Shown piece by piece: positions 1 through 8,150 of a stretch of DNA of 64,000 nt; the stretch's first letter is position 1, and each line of letters begins with the position of its first letter. The translations under genes were made by a program, and so were the position numbers. The stretch is from Brevundimonas sp. NIBR11 (GTDB taxonomy: Bacteria; Pseudomonadota; Alphaproteobacteria; Caulobacterales; Caulobacteraceae). The DNA lies in NCBI RefSeq assembly GCF_027912535.1, contig NZ_CP115465.1, forward strand, positions 1,840,001 through 1,904,000. The letters run 5' to 3'. Below the pieces are notes generated by a model. The model made no database searches. It saw only the letters and a program-made list of their open reading frames with translations, and had not been told where the DNA came from.

Positions 1-2
1 AA

Positions 3-551
3 CGCCGCACCCCGCCTCCGACCGACAGCGATCGTGGCTTTGGCCTGCGTGGCCGGCTGAAGCTGGCCCCGGCCAGCGACGATCCGGGCGCCCGCTCCGC
101 CCCCGCCGCTCGCGACCGGCTGGACTGGAGCGATCTGGTCGACGACGGTCCCGGCGACGCGCCGCTGGATCTCGACACCCCGATCATGCCCGCCGACGAC
201 GGCGCCCTGACCGACCGGATCACCGCCGCCATCCGCCGGATGGGCGTCGATCCGAACGCGCTCCTGCCGCGCTCGCGCGTCGAGGAGGCGGCCGCCGCCT
301 TCGCCGATCGTGATCCGGATCGGGCGCGCCAGATCGTCCGCCGCGTGGCTCCGGCCGCCGTCCGCAGCGTCTCGCGGCGGGTGATGAGCGATCCGGACCT
401 GCGCGGCGACGCCGAACGCTATGTCCGCGCCTTCGCCGGTCGCCTCAACAACGAAGCGCGAGGTGGAGCGACGGCCGTGCTGGGCGTCCTGGCGACCGAT
501 GCGGGACGCGCTTTCATGCTGCTGGACGCCGCCATCGGCGATCTGGCCTGA
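3..551 (+). CDS. C-terminal part of an unidentified protein (5' end outside window)
   Basis: The frame is open from base 3 to the TGA at 549-551, so this is the last 182 codons of a longer gene. The visible part begins with a proline-, aspartate- and arginine-rich linker (about 60 residues) and ends in a compact, probably helical domain containing GVDPNALLPRSRVEEAA and a terminal LLDAAIGDLA. An internal ATG at 186 exists, but the coding character upstream of it argues for a longer protein. The linker-plus-helical-tail layout would suit a scaffold or polar landmark protein such as TipN of Caulobacter. That name is only a guess from general appearance, and I cannot confirm it from this fragment. 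Confidence 0.7.
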   Translation, partial: RRTPPPTDSDRGFGLRGRLKLAPASDDPGARSAPAARDRLDWSDLVDDGPGDAPLDLDTPIMPADDGALTDRITAAIRRMGVDPNALLPRSRVEEAAAAFADRDPDRARQIVRRVAPAAVRSVSRRVMSDPDLRGDAERYVRAFAGRLNNEARGGATAVLGVLATDAGRAFMLLDAAIGDLA

Positions 552-666
552 AGCGAGAATCACGCCTCGAAACCGTCCGGTTCACCGCTTTTGACTTGAC
601 GGCGTCATCCGCTTGCGGACACCGTCCGGCCGCTGTCACGACGTTGTCACGCGCCTAGCAGGGTTC

Positions 667-1266
667 ATGCTCGACACCATTGCCGAGAACCAACCGGACC
701 GAAGGCCCGCGATCCTCGTGTGCGCCTACGAGGCCGCCGATCCCCTGTGGTCGGTGGTCAATGCGGAGACAGCTTCGGGCTGGTCTCCGCCCGGCACGCG
801 CCTGCGTCCTCTGGGCCCGGACGAACCCGCGACACTCGCTGGCCTGATCACAGGCCAATTGAGCGATGCCGCCTGTCGCGCCGTCCTGCTCGTGGGCCGG
901 ACAAGAAAGAGCAACGCCTTCCGCATCCAGATGCGGGCCGAAAACCGCGCCTTGGCTGGAGGCAAGAAGCTCAGCCAGATTGGGCCCGCGCTGGCCCGCG
1001 CCACCGCCCCGGCCGCCGAGATCGTCCGCGCCCTGACGGACGTCGGCCTGGCCGCCGACGCGACCTCCGATAGCGAGGAGGACGCCGGGTCGTATCTGCT
1101 CTACCGGGTCCTGACCGCCCTGCCCGACAATGCTGACGTTCCCTCGGTCGGTCTGCTGCGGGCGCCGGTCTCGTTGGACGACGACGCCCTGCGTCTGGGC
1201 GTCCAGACGGCGGCGGCGGCCATGTCGCGCAACCTGTCGCCCCTGCCGCGCGCCCGCTTCATCTGA
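667..1266 (+). CDS. Pyrrolidone-carboxylate peptidase-like protein lacking the catalytic Cys
   Basis: A protein of 199 residues whose outline matches peptidase family C15 (pyroglutamyl peptidase). It opens with a short ILVCAYEAAD strand in place of the usual start, has an AENRA segment where the family has its conserved R-x-x-N-x-A helix, and an EDAGSYLLYRVL segment where the family has S-x-x-A-G-x-Y-x-C-N. In that last segment the nucleophilic Cys and the following Asn are absent, so classical activity is unlikely. The ATG at 667 was chosen over a TTG at 613 because the first 18 codons read poorly. It is convergent with, and overlaps by 8 bases, the MFS gene. It could be a binding protein or a diverged hydrolase. 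Confidence 0.6.
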   Translation: MLDTIAENQPDRRPAILVCAYEAADPLWSVVNAETASGWSPPGTRLRPLGPDEPATLAGLITGQLSDAACRAVLLVGRTRKSNAFRIQMRAENRALAGGKKLSQIGPALARATAPAAEIVRALTDVGLAADATSDSEEDAGSYLLYRVLTALPDNADVPSVGLLRAPVSLDDDALRLGVQTAAAAMSRNLSPLPRARFI

Positions 1267-2419
1267 TCGCGCTGACCCGCCGCAACCGCCACTGCAGCAG
1301 AAGGCCGATCGCGGCCAGCCCCGTCATGGCGAGATAGCCCGACACCCCGACCCGATCGTAGAGCGGTCCCGCCGCCAGGGTCGCCAGTCCGATGAGCACA
1401 CCTGCCGCCATCACCGAGTTCAGGGTCTGGGCCGCCGTATGCCCGCCGGGCGGGGCCAGCCGCTCGACGATCTGCACCCCCGCGAGGTAGGTCGCCGCGA
1501 AGGTCAGGGCGTGCAGGGCCTGCAAGGGCCAAAGGACCCACAGCGGCGGGGCGAAGGCCAGGGCCGTCCAGCGCACGACCGCCGCGATCCCGCCGAGCAT
1601 CAGGATCGCGCCCGGCCCGATGCCGCGCCGCTTTCGCCACGGCTCGATCCACCACATGAAGGCGATCTCGACGACGACGGAGACGGCCCACAAGAGGCCG
1701 GTCATCGTCTCCGAAATTCCCTGCGCCTTCCAGGCGATGGCGGAGAAGCCATAGTAGAAGCCGTGGGTGGCCTGGACCCCACCGATGGCCAGGACGGCGG
1801 TCATGAAGACCGGGTCGACAGCCAGCCGAGCGATGCCGGCGAACCGTTCCCGACCCGGCGTCTTCGGCCCCTCGGTCACCGGATCGCTGGGCAAGAGGGT
1901 GGCGGCGGTCAGGGCGACGAGGGCGCCCGCGGTCGCGATCCAGACGACGACCCAATCGACAGAGCCGCGCGTCAGGATCGCCCCCATGATGACGTTCGCG
2001 GCCACGAAGGATGCCGAGCCGAAGCCGCGCGGCAGGGCGAAGTCGAAGCCGTGCCGACGCGCGACCTGCAGCGACAGCACGTCGCTGAGGGGGATCAGCC
2101 CGGCCATGGCCGTGGCCGCCACGAACCATAGCGCGCCCTGGAGCCAGACGCCCTGAGCCAGCCCGGCGCCGGCATAGCCGAGGCACAGCACCAGACCCAG
2201 GATGGCGATCGGAGAGCGGCGACGGCGAAAGCCGTCGGCCCAGACCGCGATCAGGGGTCCGGTCACCAACCGGGACAGCATCGGGGCCGCCAAAAGCACC
2301 CCGATCTCGGCTCCCGAGAATCCCTGGGAGCGAAACCACAATCCCGCGAACGGCAGGCTCACCCCGTTGGCGCCGAAGAGCAACACATACTGCAGAGCTA
2401 TGCGGCGGGCGGCGTTCAT
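1259..2419 (-). CDS. MFS transporter, phenylpropionate-permease-like (MFS_1_like)
   Basis: An integral membrane protein of 386 residues with about twelve hydrophobic segments, the usual count for the major facilitator superfamily. The N-terminal half has SLPFAGLWFRSQGFSGAEIG followed by GPLIAVWADGFRRRRSP. This is the loop 2-3 type basic motif and resembles the HcaT/PPP family of 3-phenylpropionate carriers and the related LacY-like group. The substrate cannot be read from the sequence, and no aromatic catabolism genes lie nearby. Its start is divergent from the DUF423 gene with only about 50 bases between them, so the two promoters must overlap. The ATG at 2419 gives a normal N terminus directly before the first helix. 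Confidence 0.8.
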   Translation of the reverse strand: MNAARRIALQYVLLFGANGVSLPFAGLWFRSQGFSGAEIGVLLAAPMLSRLVTGPLIAVWADGFRRRRSPIAILGLVLCLGYAGAGLAQGVWLQGALWFVAATAMAGLIPLSDVLSLQVARRHGFDFALPRGFGSASFVAANVIMGAILTRGSVDWVVVWIATAGALVALTAATLLPSDPVTEGPKTPGRERFAGIARLAVDPVFMTAVLAIGGVQATHGFYYGFSAIAWKAQGISETMTGLLWAVSVVVEIAFMWWIEPWRKRRGIGPGAILMLGGIAAVVRWTALAFAPPLWVLWPLQALHALTFAATYLAGVQIVERLAPPGGHTAAQTLNSVMAAGVLIGLATLAAGPLYDRVGVSGYLAMTGLAAIGLLLQWRLRRVSAIR

Positions 2420-2468
2420 GACCGATCCGATAGCAGACGGCGACGATTCCGTGAGCTAGGCTCGCCCC

Positions 2469-2840
2469 ATGCTCTGGAATCGGAACCTGGCCGTCTTCGC
2501 GGCCTTCAACGGCGCGATGGCGGTCGCGGTCGGCGCCTTCGGGGCCCACGGCGCGGGGCCTCAGATCAAGAGCCTGTTGACGACCGGCGCCTCGTACCAG
2601 CTGGCCCACGCCTTGTTCGGCCTGATCTGCTCGGCCCTGCCGGTCGGCGGGCGGATTGCGGCGGTGGCCGGATGGCTGGCTGCGGCGGGCGGGCTGATCT
2701 TCTGTCTCGCCTTGGCCTTGCTGGGCCTGCTCAGCCTGCCGGCGCTCGGCGCGGTCGCCCCGATAGGCGGCGTGCTGATGATCGCCGGGTGGGTCACTCT
2801 GGCCTTTGCCGCGCTTCGGTCACAATCCGTAAACGCCTGA
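2469..2840 (+). CDS. DUF423 family small membrane protein
   Basis: A 123-residue protein with four hydrophobic helices. The N-terminal FAAFNGAMAVAVGAFGAHG and the following YQLAHALFGL segment are the recognisable signature of the DUF423 (YgdD/YwdK) family of inner membrane proteins, and the length fits the family well. The biochemical role of the family is unknown. It is transcribed divergently from the MFS carrier and ends 28 bases before the proline iminopeptidase gene, so it may be cotranscribed with that gene. No clear Shine-Dalgarno sequence precedes the ATG, but the start fits the family exactly. Confidence 0.85.
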   Translation: MLWNRNLAVFAAFNGAMAVAVGAFGAHGAGPQIKSLLTTGASYQLAHALFGLICSALPVGGRIAAVAGWLAAAGGLIFCLALALLGLLSLPALGAVAPIGGVLMIAGWVTLAFAALRSQSVNA

Positions 2841-2868
2841 CCTCCTATCTGAAAGCTCCGACCACTGC

Positions 2869-3843
2869 ATGGCCTTCCCCTTGACCGAGACGCCCCGCCG
2901 CGAGCTTTACCCCGAGCTCGAGCCCTTCGCGTCCGGATGGATGCAGACCGACAGCGTCCACGAGATCTATTACGAGGAATGCGGCAATCCGCAGGGAAAG
3001 CCCGTGCTGGTGCTGCACGGCGGGCCTGGGGGCGCGGTCAATCCGGGGATGCGGCGGTATTTCGATCCGGCCATCTATCGCATCGTCCTGTTCGACCAGC
3101 GCGGCTGCGGCAAGTCTCGGCCGAACGCGTCGCTGGACGACAACACGACCTGGACTCTGATCGACGACATCGAGCGGCTGCGCGAGCGGTGCGGGATCGA
3201 CAAATGGGTCGTGTTCGGCGGCTCCTGGGGTTCGACCCTCTCCATGGCCTACGCCATCACCCATCCGGAACGGGTGACGGCCCTGGTGCTGCGCGGCATC
3301 TTCCTGCTGACCAAGAAGGAGCTCCACTGGTTCTACCAGGAGGGCGCCTCGATGATCTTCCCGGACGCCTGGGAGCGGTTCGTCGCTCCTATCCCGGAGG
3401 ATGAGCGTCACGACCTGATGGGCGCCTACTACAAGCGCCTGACCGGGACCGACAAGGAAGAGCGCGAGCGCTGCGCCATCGCCTGGTCCAGCTGGGAGGG
3501 CGAGACGGTTAGCGTCGAGGGCCCCTCGGCCCGTCCCGACAAGTTCGCCGAGCCCGACTTCGCCGTGGCCTTCGCGCGGATCGAGTGCTGGTATTTCGTC
3601 AACGGCGGCTTCTTCCCCGAGGAAGGCTGGCTGCTGAAGAACATCGGCCGGATCCGCCAGATCCCGACCTGGATCGCTCAAGGGCGGTTCGACGTGGTGA
3701 CGCCCATCACCTCGGCCTGGGCCCTGCATCGCGCCTTCCCGGAGGCGAAGCTGGATATCGTTCCCGACGCCGGCCACGCCTCGACCGAGCCCGGCATCAT
3801 CGACAGCCTCGTCCGCGCCACCGACTGGGCCGCTACGGTCTAG
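2869..3843 (+). CDS. pip: Proline iminopeptidase (peptidase family S33)
   Basis: A cytoplasmic alpha/beta hydrolase of 324 residues, normal for bacterial Pip, that removes N-terminal proline from peptides. The oxyanion-hole motif HGGPGG is at residues 50-55, followed by FDQRGCGKSRP and the nucleophile elbow GGSWGS at 117-122 with Ser119. The C-terminal GRFDVVTP and GHAS segments carry the expected catalytic Asp and His. The DDNTTW and NGGFF segments are also typical of this subfamily. It lies just downstream of the DUF423 gene and upstream of a coiled-coil protein, all on one strand. Assignment is firm, although the specificity for proline is inferred from family membership. Confidence 0.93.
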   Translation: MAFPLTETPRRELYPELEPFASGWMQTDSVHEIYYEECGNPQGKPVLVLHGGPGGAVNPGMRRYFDPAIYRIVLFDQRGCGKSRPNASLDDNTTWTLIDDIERLRERCGIDKWVVFGGSWGSTLSMAYAITHPERVTALVLRGIFLLTKKELHWFYQEGASMIFPDAWERFVAPIPEDERHDLMGAYYKRLTGTDKEERERCAIAWSSWEGETVSVEGPSARPDKFAEPDFAVAFARIECWYFVNGGFFPEEGWLLKNIGRIRQIPTWIAQGRFDVVTPITSAWALHRAFPEAKLDIVPDAGHASTEPGIIDSLVRATDWAATV

Positions 3844-3879
3844 GGCGGAACCGAGGCCGCTGCGCTGCGTAAGCTGTGC

Positions 3880-4329
3880 ATGGCGGCCAAGCTCAAGGTC
3901 TTCACCTGGTCCGACGGTTTTCACGCCTTCACGGTGGCGGCATCGTCACGCCCAAAGGCGCTGGAGGCCTGGGGCGCGAGCCAGGACCTGTTCAAGACCG
4001 GCCTTGCCCATGAGGTCACGGAGGGCGCGGATCGCGACGCCGCACTCGCCTCCCCCGGCGCGGTGATCTCGCGCGGCCTGTCGGTGGATGTGGGCAAGGC
4101 GGAGACAAGGAAACCAAGGCCGTCGAACGCAAAGGCCAAGGCGAAACTCAAGGCGCTGGAGGCCGAATTGGACACGCTCGACGCCGAGCAGGCGATGGCG
4201 GTTCAGTCGATAAACGATCGGATGGCCGCCCTGGAGGTGGAGCGGACGCGCTTGGCGGCAGACCATGACAAGGCTCGCAAAGCCATGCTGGCAAAGGTGA
4301 AAATGGCCCGTTCGTCCGTTTCGTCATGA
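3880..4329 (+). CDS. Conserved coiled-coil protein of unknown function
   Basis: A protein of 149 residues that I do not recognise as a named family. The N-terminal 65 residues form a small folded unit (KVFTWSDGFHAFTVAASS, then KALEAWG). Next comes a lysine/alanine-rich linker near residues 75-92, and then a heptad-patterned helix from about residue 90 to 140 rich in Leu, Glu, Arg and Lys, probably a coiled coil. No signal peptide or membrane segment is present, so it should be cytoplasmic. It follows pip by 36 bases on the same strand. Its last codons and stop lie inside one arm of an 18-bp inverted repeat (4311-4367). Proteins of this look in Caulobacterales are sometimes labelled TolA-like, which I would not rely on. 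Confidence 0.65.
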   Translation: MAAKLKVFTWSDGFHAFTVAASSRPKALEAWGASQDLFKTGLAHEVTEGADRDAALASPGAVISRGLSVDVGKAETRKPRPSNAKAKAKLKALEAELDTLDAEQAMAVQSINDRMAALEVERTRLAADHDKARKAMLAKVKMARSSVSS

Positions 4330-4367
4330 CAGGGAACAGGGTGACGAAACATGACGAAACGGACGAA
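4311..4367. repeat. 18-bp perfect inverted repeat with internal GACGAAA repeats
   Basis: The left arm TTCGTCCGTTTCGTCATG (4311-4328) is the exact reverse complement of CATGACGAAACGGACGAA (4350-4367), with a 21-base spacer. The left arm contains the stop codon of the coiled-coil gene. Inside, TGACGAAAC occurs twice in tandem (4342-4350 and 4352-4360). There is no T-run after either arm, so a standard intrinsic terminator is unlikely. It sits between two convergent genes (the end of this gene and the end of rodA). A structured 3' end or a protein-binding site is possible. Confidence 0.6.
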
Positions 4368-4471
4368 ATGTCGTTCCGCGCTAAACGTTTCAAAGACCCG
4401 CTAGGGATATTGGGAGCACCCTTATGGGACGCAAGCCCAAAACGAGAATAAATTCTCCCCTTCCCCACAAA

Positions 4472-5623
4472 TCAGATCAGGCCGTGGCCCTTGGGCAGTT
4501 CCGTGTAGCGGTGCACGCGCGTGGCCATCACCAGGCCGAACCCGATCATCACCGTCAGCATGACCGTGCCGCCGTAGCTCAACAGTGGCATCGGCACCCC
4601 AACCACCGGCGCCAGGCCCATGACCATGGCCGCGTTGATCAGCACATAGAGGGCGAAGGTGCAGGTCACGCCGGCTGCGCCCATCCGGCCGAAATGGCTG
4701 TGCGATAGGGAGGCGATGCGGAAGGCGATCAGGATGATGGCCAAATAGCAGAGGATGATCGAGAAGGAGCCGACGAAGCCGAACTCCTCCGACACCGCCG
4801 CGAAGACGAAGTCCGTCTGCTTCTCCGGCAGGAACTCCAGCTGGCTCTGGCTGCCGAGGCCGTAACCCTTGCCCAGCAGACCGCCAGACCCGAGCGCGAT
4901 CTTGGACTGGGTGATGTGATAACCGGTGCCGGACGGGTCGCTCTCGGGCGACAGGAAGGTCAGGACGCGGTCGCGCTGATAGCCGTGCATGCCGAACATG
5001 ACGTAGCCCGGGATGGCGACCAGGGCGGGGATGGCCACGGCGGCAATCACCTTCCAGTCCAGACCGGCGATGAACATCATGGCCGCGCCGGTCAGCCCGA
5101 TCAGCATGGCGGTGCCGAGGTCGGGCTGGTGCGCGACCAACAGGAAGGGCGCGGCGATGATGCCGACCGGATAGATGAGCTTCCAGCTGAACCGGGCGTC
5201 CTTGGCCGAGGCGCCGTGGTAGTAGCGGGCAAGCGCCAGCACCACGCCGATCTTCATGATCTCCGAGGGCTGGAAGCTGATCGGCCCGATCTCCAGCCAG
5301 CGGGTCGCGCCCATGCGCGTGTCCCCCGCGACCTCGACCGCGACCAGCAGCAGGAGGGCCACAGCGTAGAGGGGATAGGAGGCGGCGAACCACCAGCGCA
5401 GCGGCACGAGCGACAGGCCCAGCATGAGGAGCAGGCAGAAGCCGAAGCGGACGACGTGGTTGAAGGCCCAAGGCTCCCACGAGCCGCCGGCGACCGAATA
5501 CATCATCGCGCCGCCCATGCCGCCTACGAGGCAGAGCAAGGCCGCGAACCGCCAGTCGATCTGGCCGATCTTGACCGGCAGGCGGTCACGCTCGCCGGGA
5601 CGGGTCAGGGCCGAGGCGGTCAT
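4472..5623 (-). CDS. rodA: Rod shape-determining glycosyltransferase RodA (SEDS)
   Basis: A 383-residue multispanning membrane protein of the SEDS family, the peptidoglycan polymerase that works with PBP2 in lateral wall growth. Family marks include TRWLEIGPISFQPSE, where SEDS proteins carry their conserved Q-P-S-E, the HQPDLGTA loop with the catalytically important Asp, the extracellular EKQTDFVFAAVSEEFGF segment, and PLLSYGGT near the C terminus. About ten hydrophobic helices are visible. It is the last gene of the mre/mrd operon, and its ATG overlaps the stop of mrdA by four bases (ATGA), which implies translational coupling. The end lies just over 100 bases from the inverted repeat between the convergent genes. 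Confidence 0.95.
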   Translation of the reverse strand: MTASALTRPGERDRLPVKIGQIDWRFAALLCLVGGMGGAMMYSVAGGSWEPWAFNHVVRFGFCLLLMLGLSLVPLRWWFAASYPLYAVALLLLVAVEVAGDTRMGATRWLEIGPISFQPSEIMKIGVVLALARYYHGASAKDARFSWKLIYPVGIIAAPFLLVAHQPDLGTAMLIGLTGAAMMFIAGLDWKVIAAVAIPALVAIPGYVMFGMHGYQRDRVLTFLSPESDPSGTGYHITQSKIALGSGGLLGKGYGLGSQSQLEFLPEKQTDFVFAAVSEEFGFVGSFSIILCYLAIILIAFRIASLSHSHFGRMGAAGVTCTFALYVLINAAMVMGLAPVVGVPMPLLSYGGTVMLTVMIGFGLVMATRVHRYTELPKGHGLI

Positions 5624-7635
5624 TGAGGATCCGCCAGATAGGGGCGCGGGCCGGTGGTGGGGCGCGGCGCGGCGGGCGCGTCCTGCCGGGTCGGCGGCGC
5701 GACGGCCGGCTCGGGCGCGGCGCCGATCTCGCCCTCGTCCAGCTGCGGCCCGGTGGCCTCTGGCGGCGGCGGACGGGTGATCCGGTCACGCATCTCGGGG
5801 TCCTTGAGCAGGACCGTGCGCATGACCTCGCGGGCGCGCGGGGCGCCGGCGGTGCCCCCGCCCCGGCCGCCATGCTCGATGATGACGACCACGGCGTAGC
5901 GCGGCGCATCGACGGGAGCGAAGGCGATAAAGAGGTTGTGGTCCTTCTGCGCCCAAACGTTCGACTTGCGAGAGCCGGAGCCGTAGTTGCGGGTCTGGGC
6001 CGTACCGGTCTTGCCGGCCATCTGTATGTCGCCGAGGCCGAGCTGCGACTGGCGGTAGGCGGTGCCGGAGCGGTCATTGGCCACGGCGATCATCCCGCCC
6101 CGGACGATGTCGAGGTGTTCGGCGCTGAACGGCAGGTCAGGGACCTCGGCGCCCGAGGGGCGGTCGACCCCGCCCACCGACTTGATCAGGCGCGGCTGGA
6201 TCGCCTTGCGTCCATTGGCGAGACGCGAGGTGTAGACGGCCAGTTGCAGGGCGTTGACGGTCACGGCGCCCTGGCCGATGGCCACTGAGGTCGTCTCGCC
6301 CGGATGCCAGACGGGGTCGCGCGGGAAGGTGCGGCGCTTCCACTCCGTGGATGGCAGCATGCCCTTGCGCTGGTTATCGACGCCGATGTCGAACTCGTGC
6401 TCGAAGCCTAGCTTCATGGCGGTGTCGCGGATCATGTCGACGCCGGCGCGGTTGCACATCGTGTAAAAATAGATGTCGCAGGAGTTCTTGATCGCGTTGT
6501 GCATGTCCTGCGAGCCGTGACGGCCCCAGCACCGCTGGCCGGTGCGGAAGACGCCCGAACAGTTCACGCGATCCGCCGGATTGACCCCCGCCGCCAGGAG
6601 GGCCAGCGCCGTCGCCGGCTTGAAGGTCGAGCCCGGCGGGAAGGTGCCGTTGATCGTCTTGTCCAGCAGGGGCTTGCGCTCGTAGTCGGCGAGCGCGCGA
6701 TAGGTACGGGTCGGCACGCCCGAGACGAACAGGTTCGGATCGAAGGCCGGGGCCGACATCATGCACAGGATGTCGCCGTTCCGGACGTCCATGACGACAC
6801 AGGCGCCTGATTCGTCGCCGAACACCTCCAGCGCACGGTTCTGGACGTCCGCGTCCAGCGTCAGGACGACGTCCTTGCCCGGCACGGCGGGACGAGAGCC
6901 GCCGATATCCTCGGCCACGACGCGGCCGCGGGCGTCGACCTCCACCCGGTTGCCGCCGGCCTCGCCGCGCAGGTCCTTATCCAGCGCCTTCTCGACGCCC
7001 GAACGGCCGATGCGGAAGCCGGGGTTGAAGAGAATCTGGGGCGGTTCCTCGCCCTTGTCGCGGATCGCCTTGATGTCGCGGTCCGAGACCTTGGCCACAT
7101 AGCCGATCACGTGGGCGAAGGCGCCAGTGAACGGGTAGTAGCGGGCCTCGTTCATGTCGGCCATGACGCCCGGCAACTCGGGCGCATAGAGGTTGACCTT
7201 GGCGAACTCCTCCCAGCTCAGGTCGGACTTGACCGGCACGGGGGTGAAGCGGGGGGCGGCGTTGACGTCGCGGATGATCGACCGGCGGCGATCGAGGGTG
7301 TCGGGCAGGAGGCGACCCAGGAGGTCGAGCGTCTGATCCAGGTCCTTGGTCTCATCGCGCACGACCAGGACGCGAAAGCTGGGGCGATTGCCGGCGATGG
7401 TGACGCCGTTGCGGTCCAGGATGCGCCCGCGCGGAGGCGGCACGAGGCGGAAGTTGAACTGGTTCTGGCTGGCGAGGGTCGAATATTCCTGGGCCTGCAC
7501 GACCTGCAACTGGGCCAGGCGGACGGTCAGGGCGGTGACGCCCAGCGTCGTCAGGCCGCCGATCACGAAGGTGCGACGCAGGAACGAGCCCTGACGCTCG
7601 TTGACGTCCGAGAAGAAGATGGAGGGTTCGCTCAT
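5620..7635 (-). CDS. mrdA: Penicillin-binding protein 2 (MrdA), cell-elongation transpeptidase
   Basis: A class B penicillin-binding protein of 671 residues that crosslinks peptidoglycan during elongation together with RodA and MreC. It has one N-terminal membrane anchor (about 21-45), the PBP dimerisation segment with RGRILDRNG at about 70, and a transpeptidase domain with S-x-x-K as GSTFK (Ser336, Lys339), the second motif as SCD (385-387) and KTGT in MAGKTGTAQ. SCD instead of S-x-N is usual for PBP2. The C terminus carries a proline/alanine-rich extension of about 50 residues. It overlaps mreD and rodA by four bases on either side. It is a beta-lactam target, and no unusual active-site change is seen. 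Confidence 0.96.
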   Translation of the reverse strand: MSEPSIFFSDVNERQGSFLRRTFVIGGLTTLGVTALTVRLAQLQVVQAQEYSTLASQNQFNFRLVPPPRGRILDRNGVTIAGNRPSFRVLVVRDETKDLDQTLDLLGRLLPDTLDRRRSIIRDVNAAPRFTPVPVKSDLSWEEFAKVNLYAPELPGVMADMNEARYYPFTGAFAHVIGYVAKVSDRDIKAIRDKGEEPPQILFNPGFRIGRSGVEKALDKDLRGEAGGNRVEVDARGRVVAEDIGGSRPAVPGKDVVLTLDADVQNRALEVFGDESGACVVMDVRNGDILCMMSAPAFDPNLFVSGVPTRTYRALADYERKPLLDKTINGTFPPGSTFKPATALALLAAGVNPADRVNCSGVFRTGQRCWGRHGSQDMHNAIKNSCDIYFYTMCNRAGVDMIRDTAMKLGFEHEFDIGVDNQRKGMLPSTEWKRRTFPRDPVWHPGETTSVAIGQGAVTVNALQLAVYTSRLANGRKAIQPRLIKSVGGVDRPSGAEVPDLPFSAEHLDIVRGGMIAVANDRSGTAYRQSQLGLGDIQMAGKTGTAQTRNYGSGSRKSNVWAQKDHNLFIAFAPVDAPRYAVVVIIEHGGRGGGTAGAPRAREVMRTVLLKDPEMRDRITRPPPPEATGPQLDEGEIGAAPEPAVAPPTRQDAPAAPRPTTGPRPYLADPQ

Positions 7636-8150
7636 CTGAACCGCACGTCGCCGTCATCGAACCGCTGGATCATCCAGTCGGCCACAGGGAAAAGAAGCAA
7701 GGTCGGCACGACCTGCCCGATCAGGGAGAGCAGGCTGGGCGCCCGGCCCGCATCCAGTGTGACGATCAGATACGCCACAACAAAGGCGGCGAGAACGCAG
7801 AGGCCGTACCAGACGAACAGGATCTGGGTCTCCTGCCCGGCCAGAAGGTTCCGAGACGCCAGGACGACCCCATAGACGCTGAGCAGACAGAGCGGCCACA
7901 GGCCCAGCGTTCCGCCCCAAAACATGTCGAGGAACAGGCCCAGGGCGAACAGCACGGCCGGAGCAACCATGGACGGGCGGATCAGCGGCCAGGCGAAGGC
8001 CAGGATCAGCGGCAGGACGGGCTCGGGCAGCTTCAGCCCGAAGAGCTCGACCGGCGTGGCCAGAAGAACCGTCAAGGCGATCGAGATCAGGGCGGGATAG
8101 AGGACCCACTGGGTCGGCCCGACCACCCGGATGGTGACCGGCCGTCTCAC
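7632..8150 (-). CDS. mreD: Rod shape-determining protein MreD
   Basis: A small inner membrane protein of 172 residues with about five to six hydrophobic helices and few charged residues, as expected for MreD. The family-like stretch AFAWPLIRPSMVAPAVLFAL and the following LFLDMFWG (the conserved G-L-x-x-D region) are visible. MreD links MreC to the RodA-PBP2 complex. It overlaps mreC upstream and mrdA downstream by four bases each, so the three genes are probably translated as a coupled unit. Sequence conservation in this family is low, and the identification leans on position and topology. Confidence 0.9.
   Translation of the reverse strand: MRRPVTIRVVGPTQWVLYPALISIALTVLLATPVELFGLKLPEPVLPLILAFAWPLIRPSMVAPAVLFALGLFLDMFWGGTLGLWPLCLLSVYGVVLASRNLLAGQETQILFVWYGLCVLAAFVVAYLIVTLDAGRAPSLLSLIGQVVPTLLLFPVADWMIQRFDDGDVRFR

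Noticed and set aside
1101..2609. Long open frame on the minus strand (502 codons)
   Set aside because: It is a frame-shifted shadow of the MFS gene at 1259-2419 with low-complexity Arg/Gly/Pro content and no domain; the MFS frame has membrane helices.
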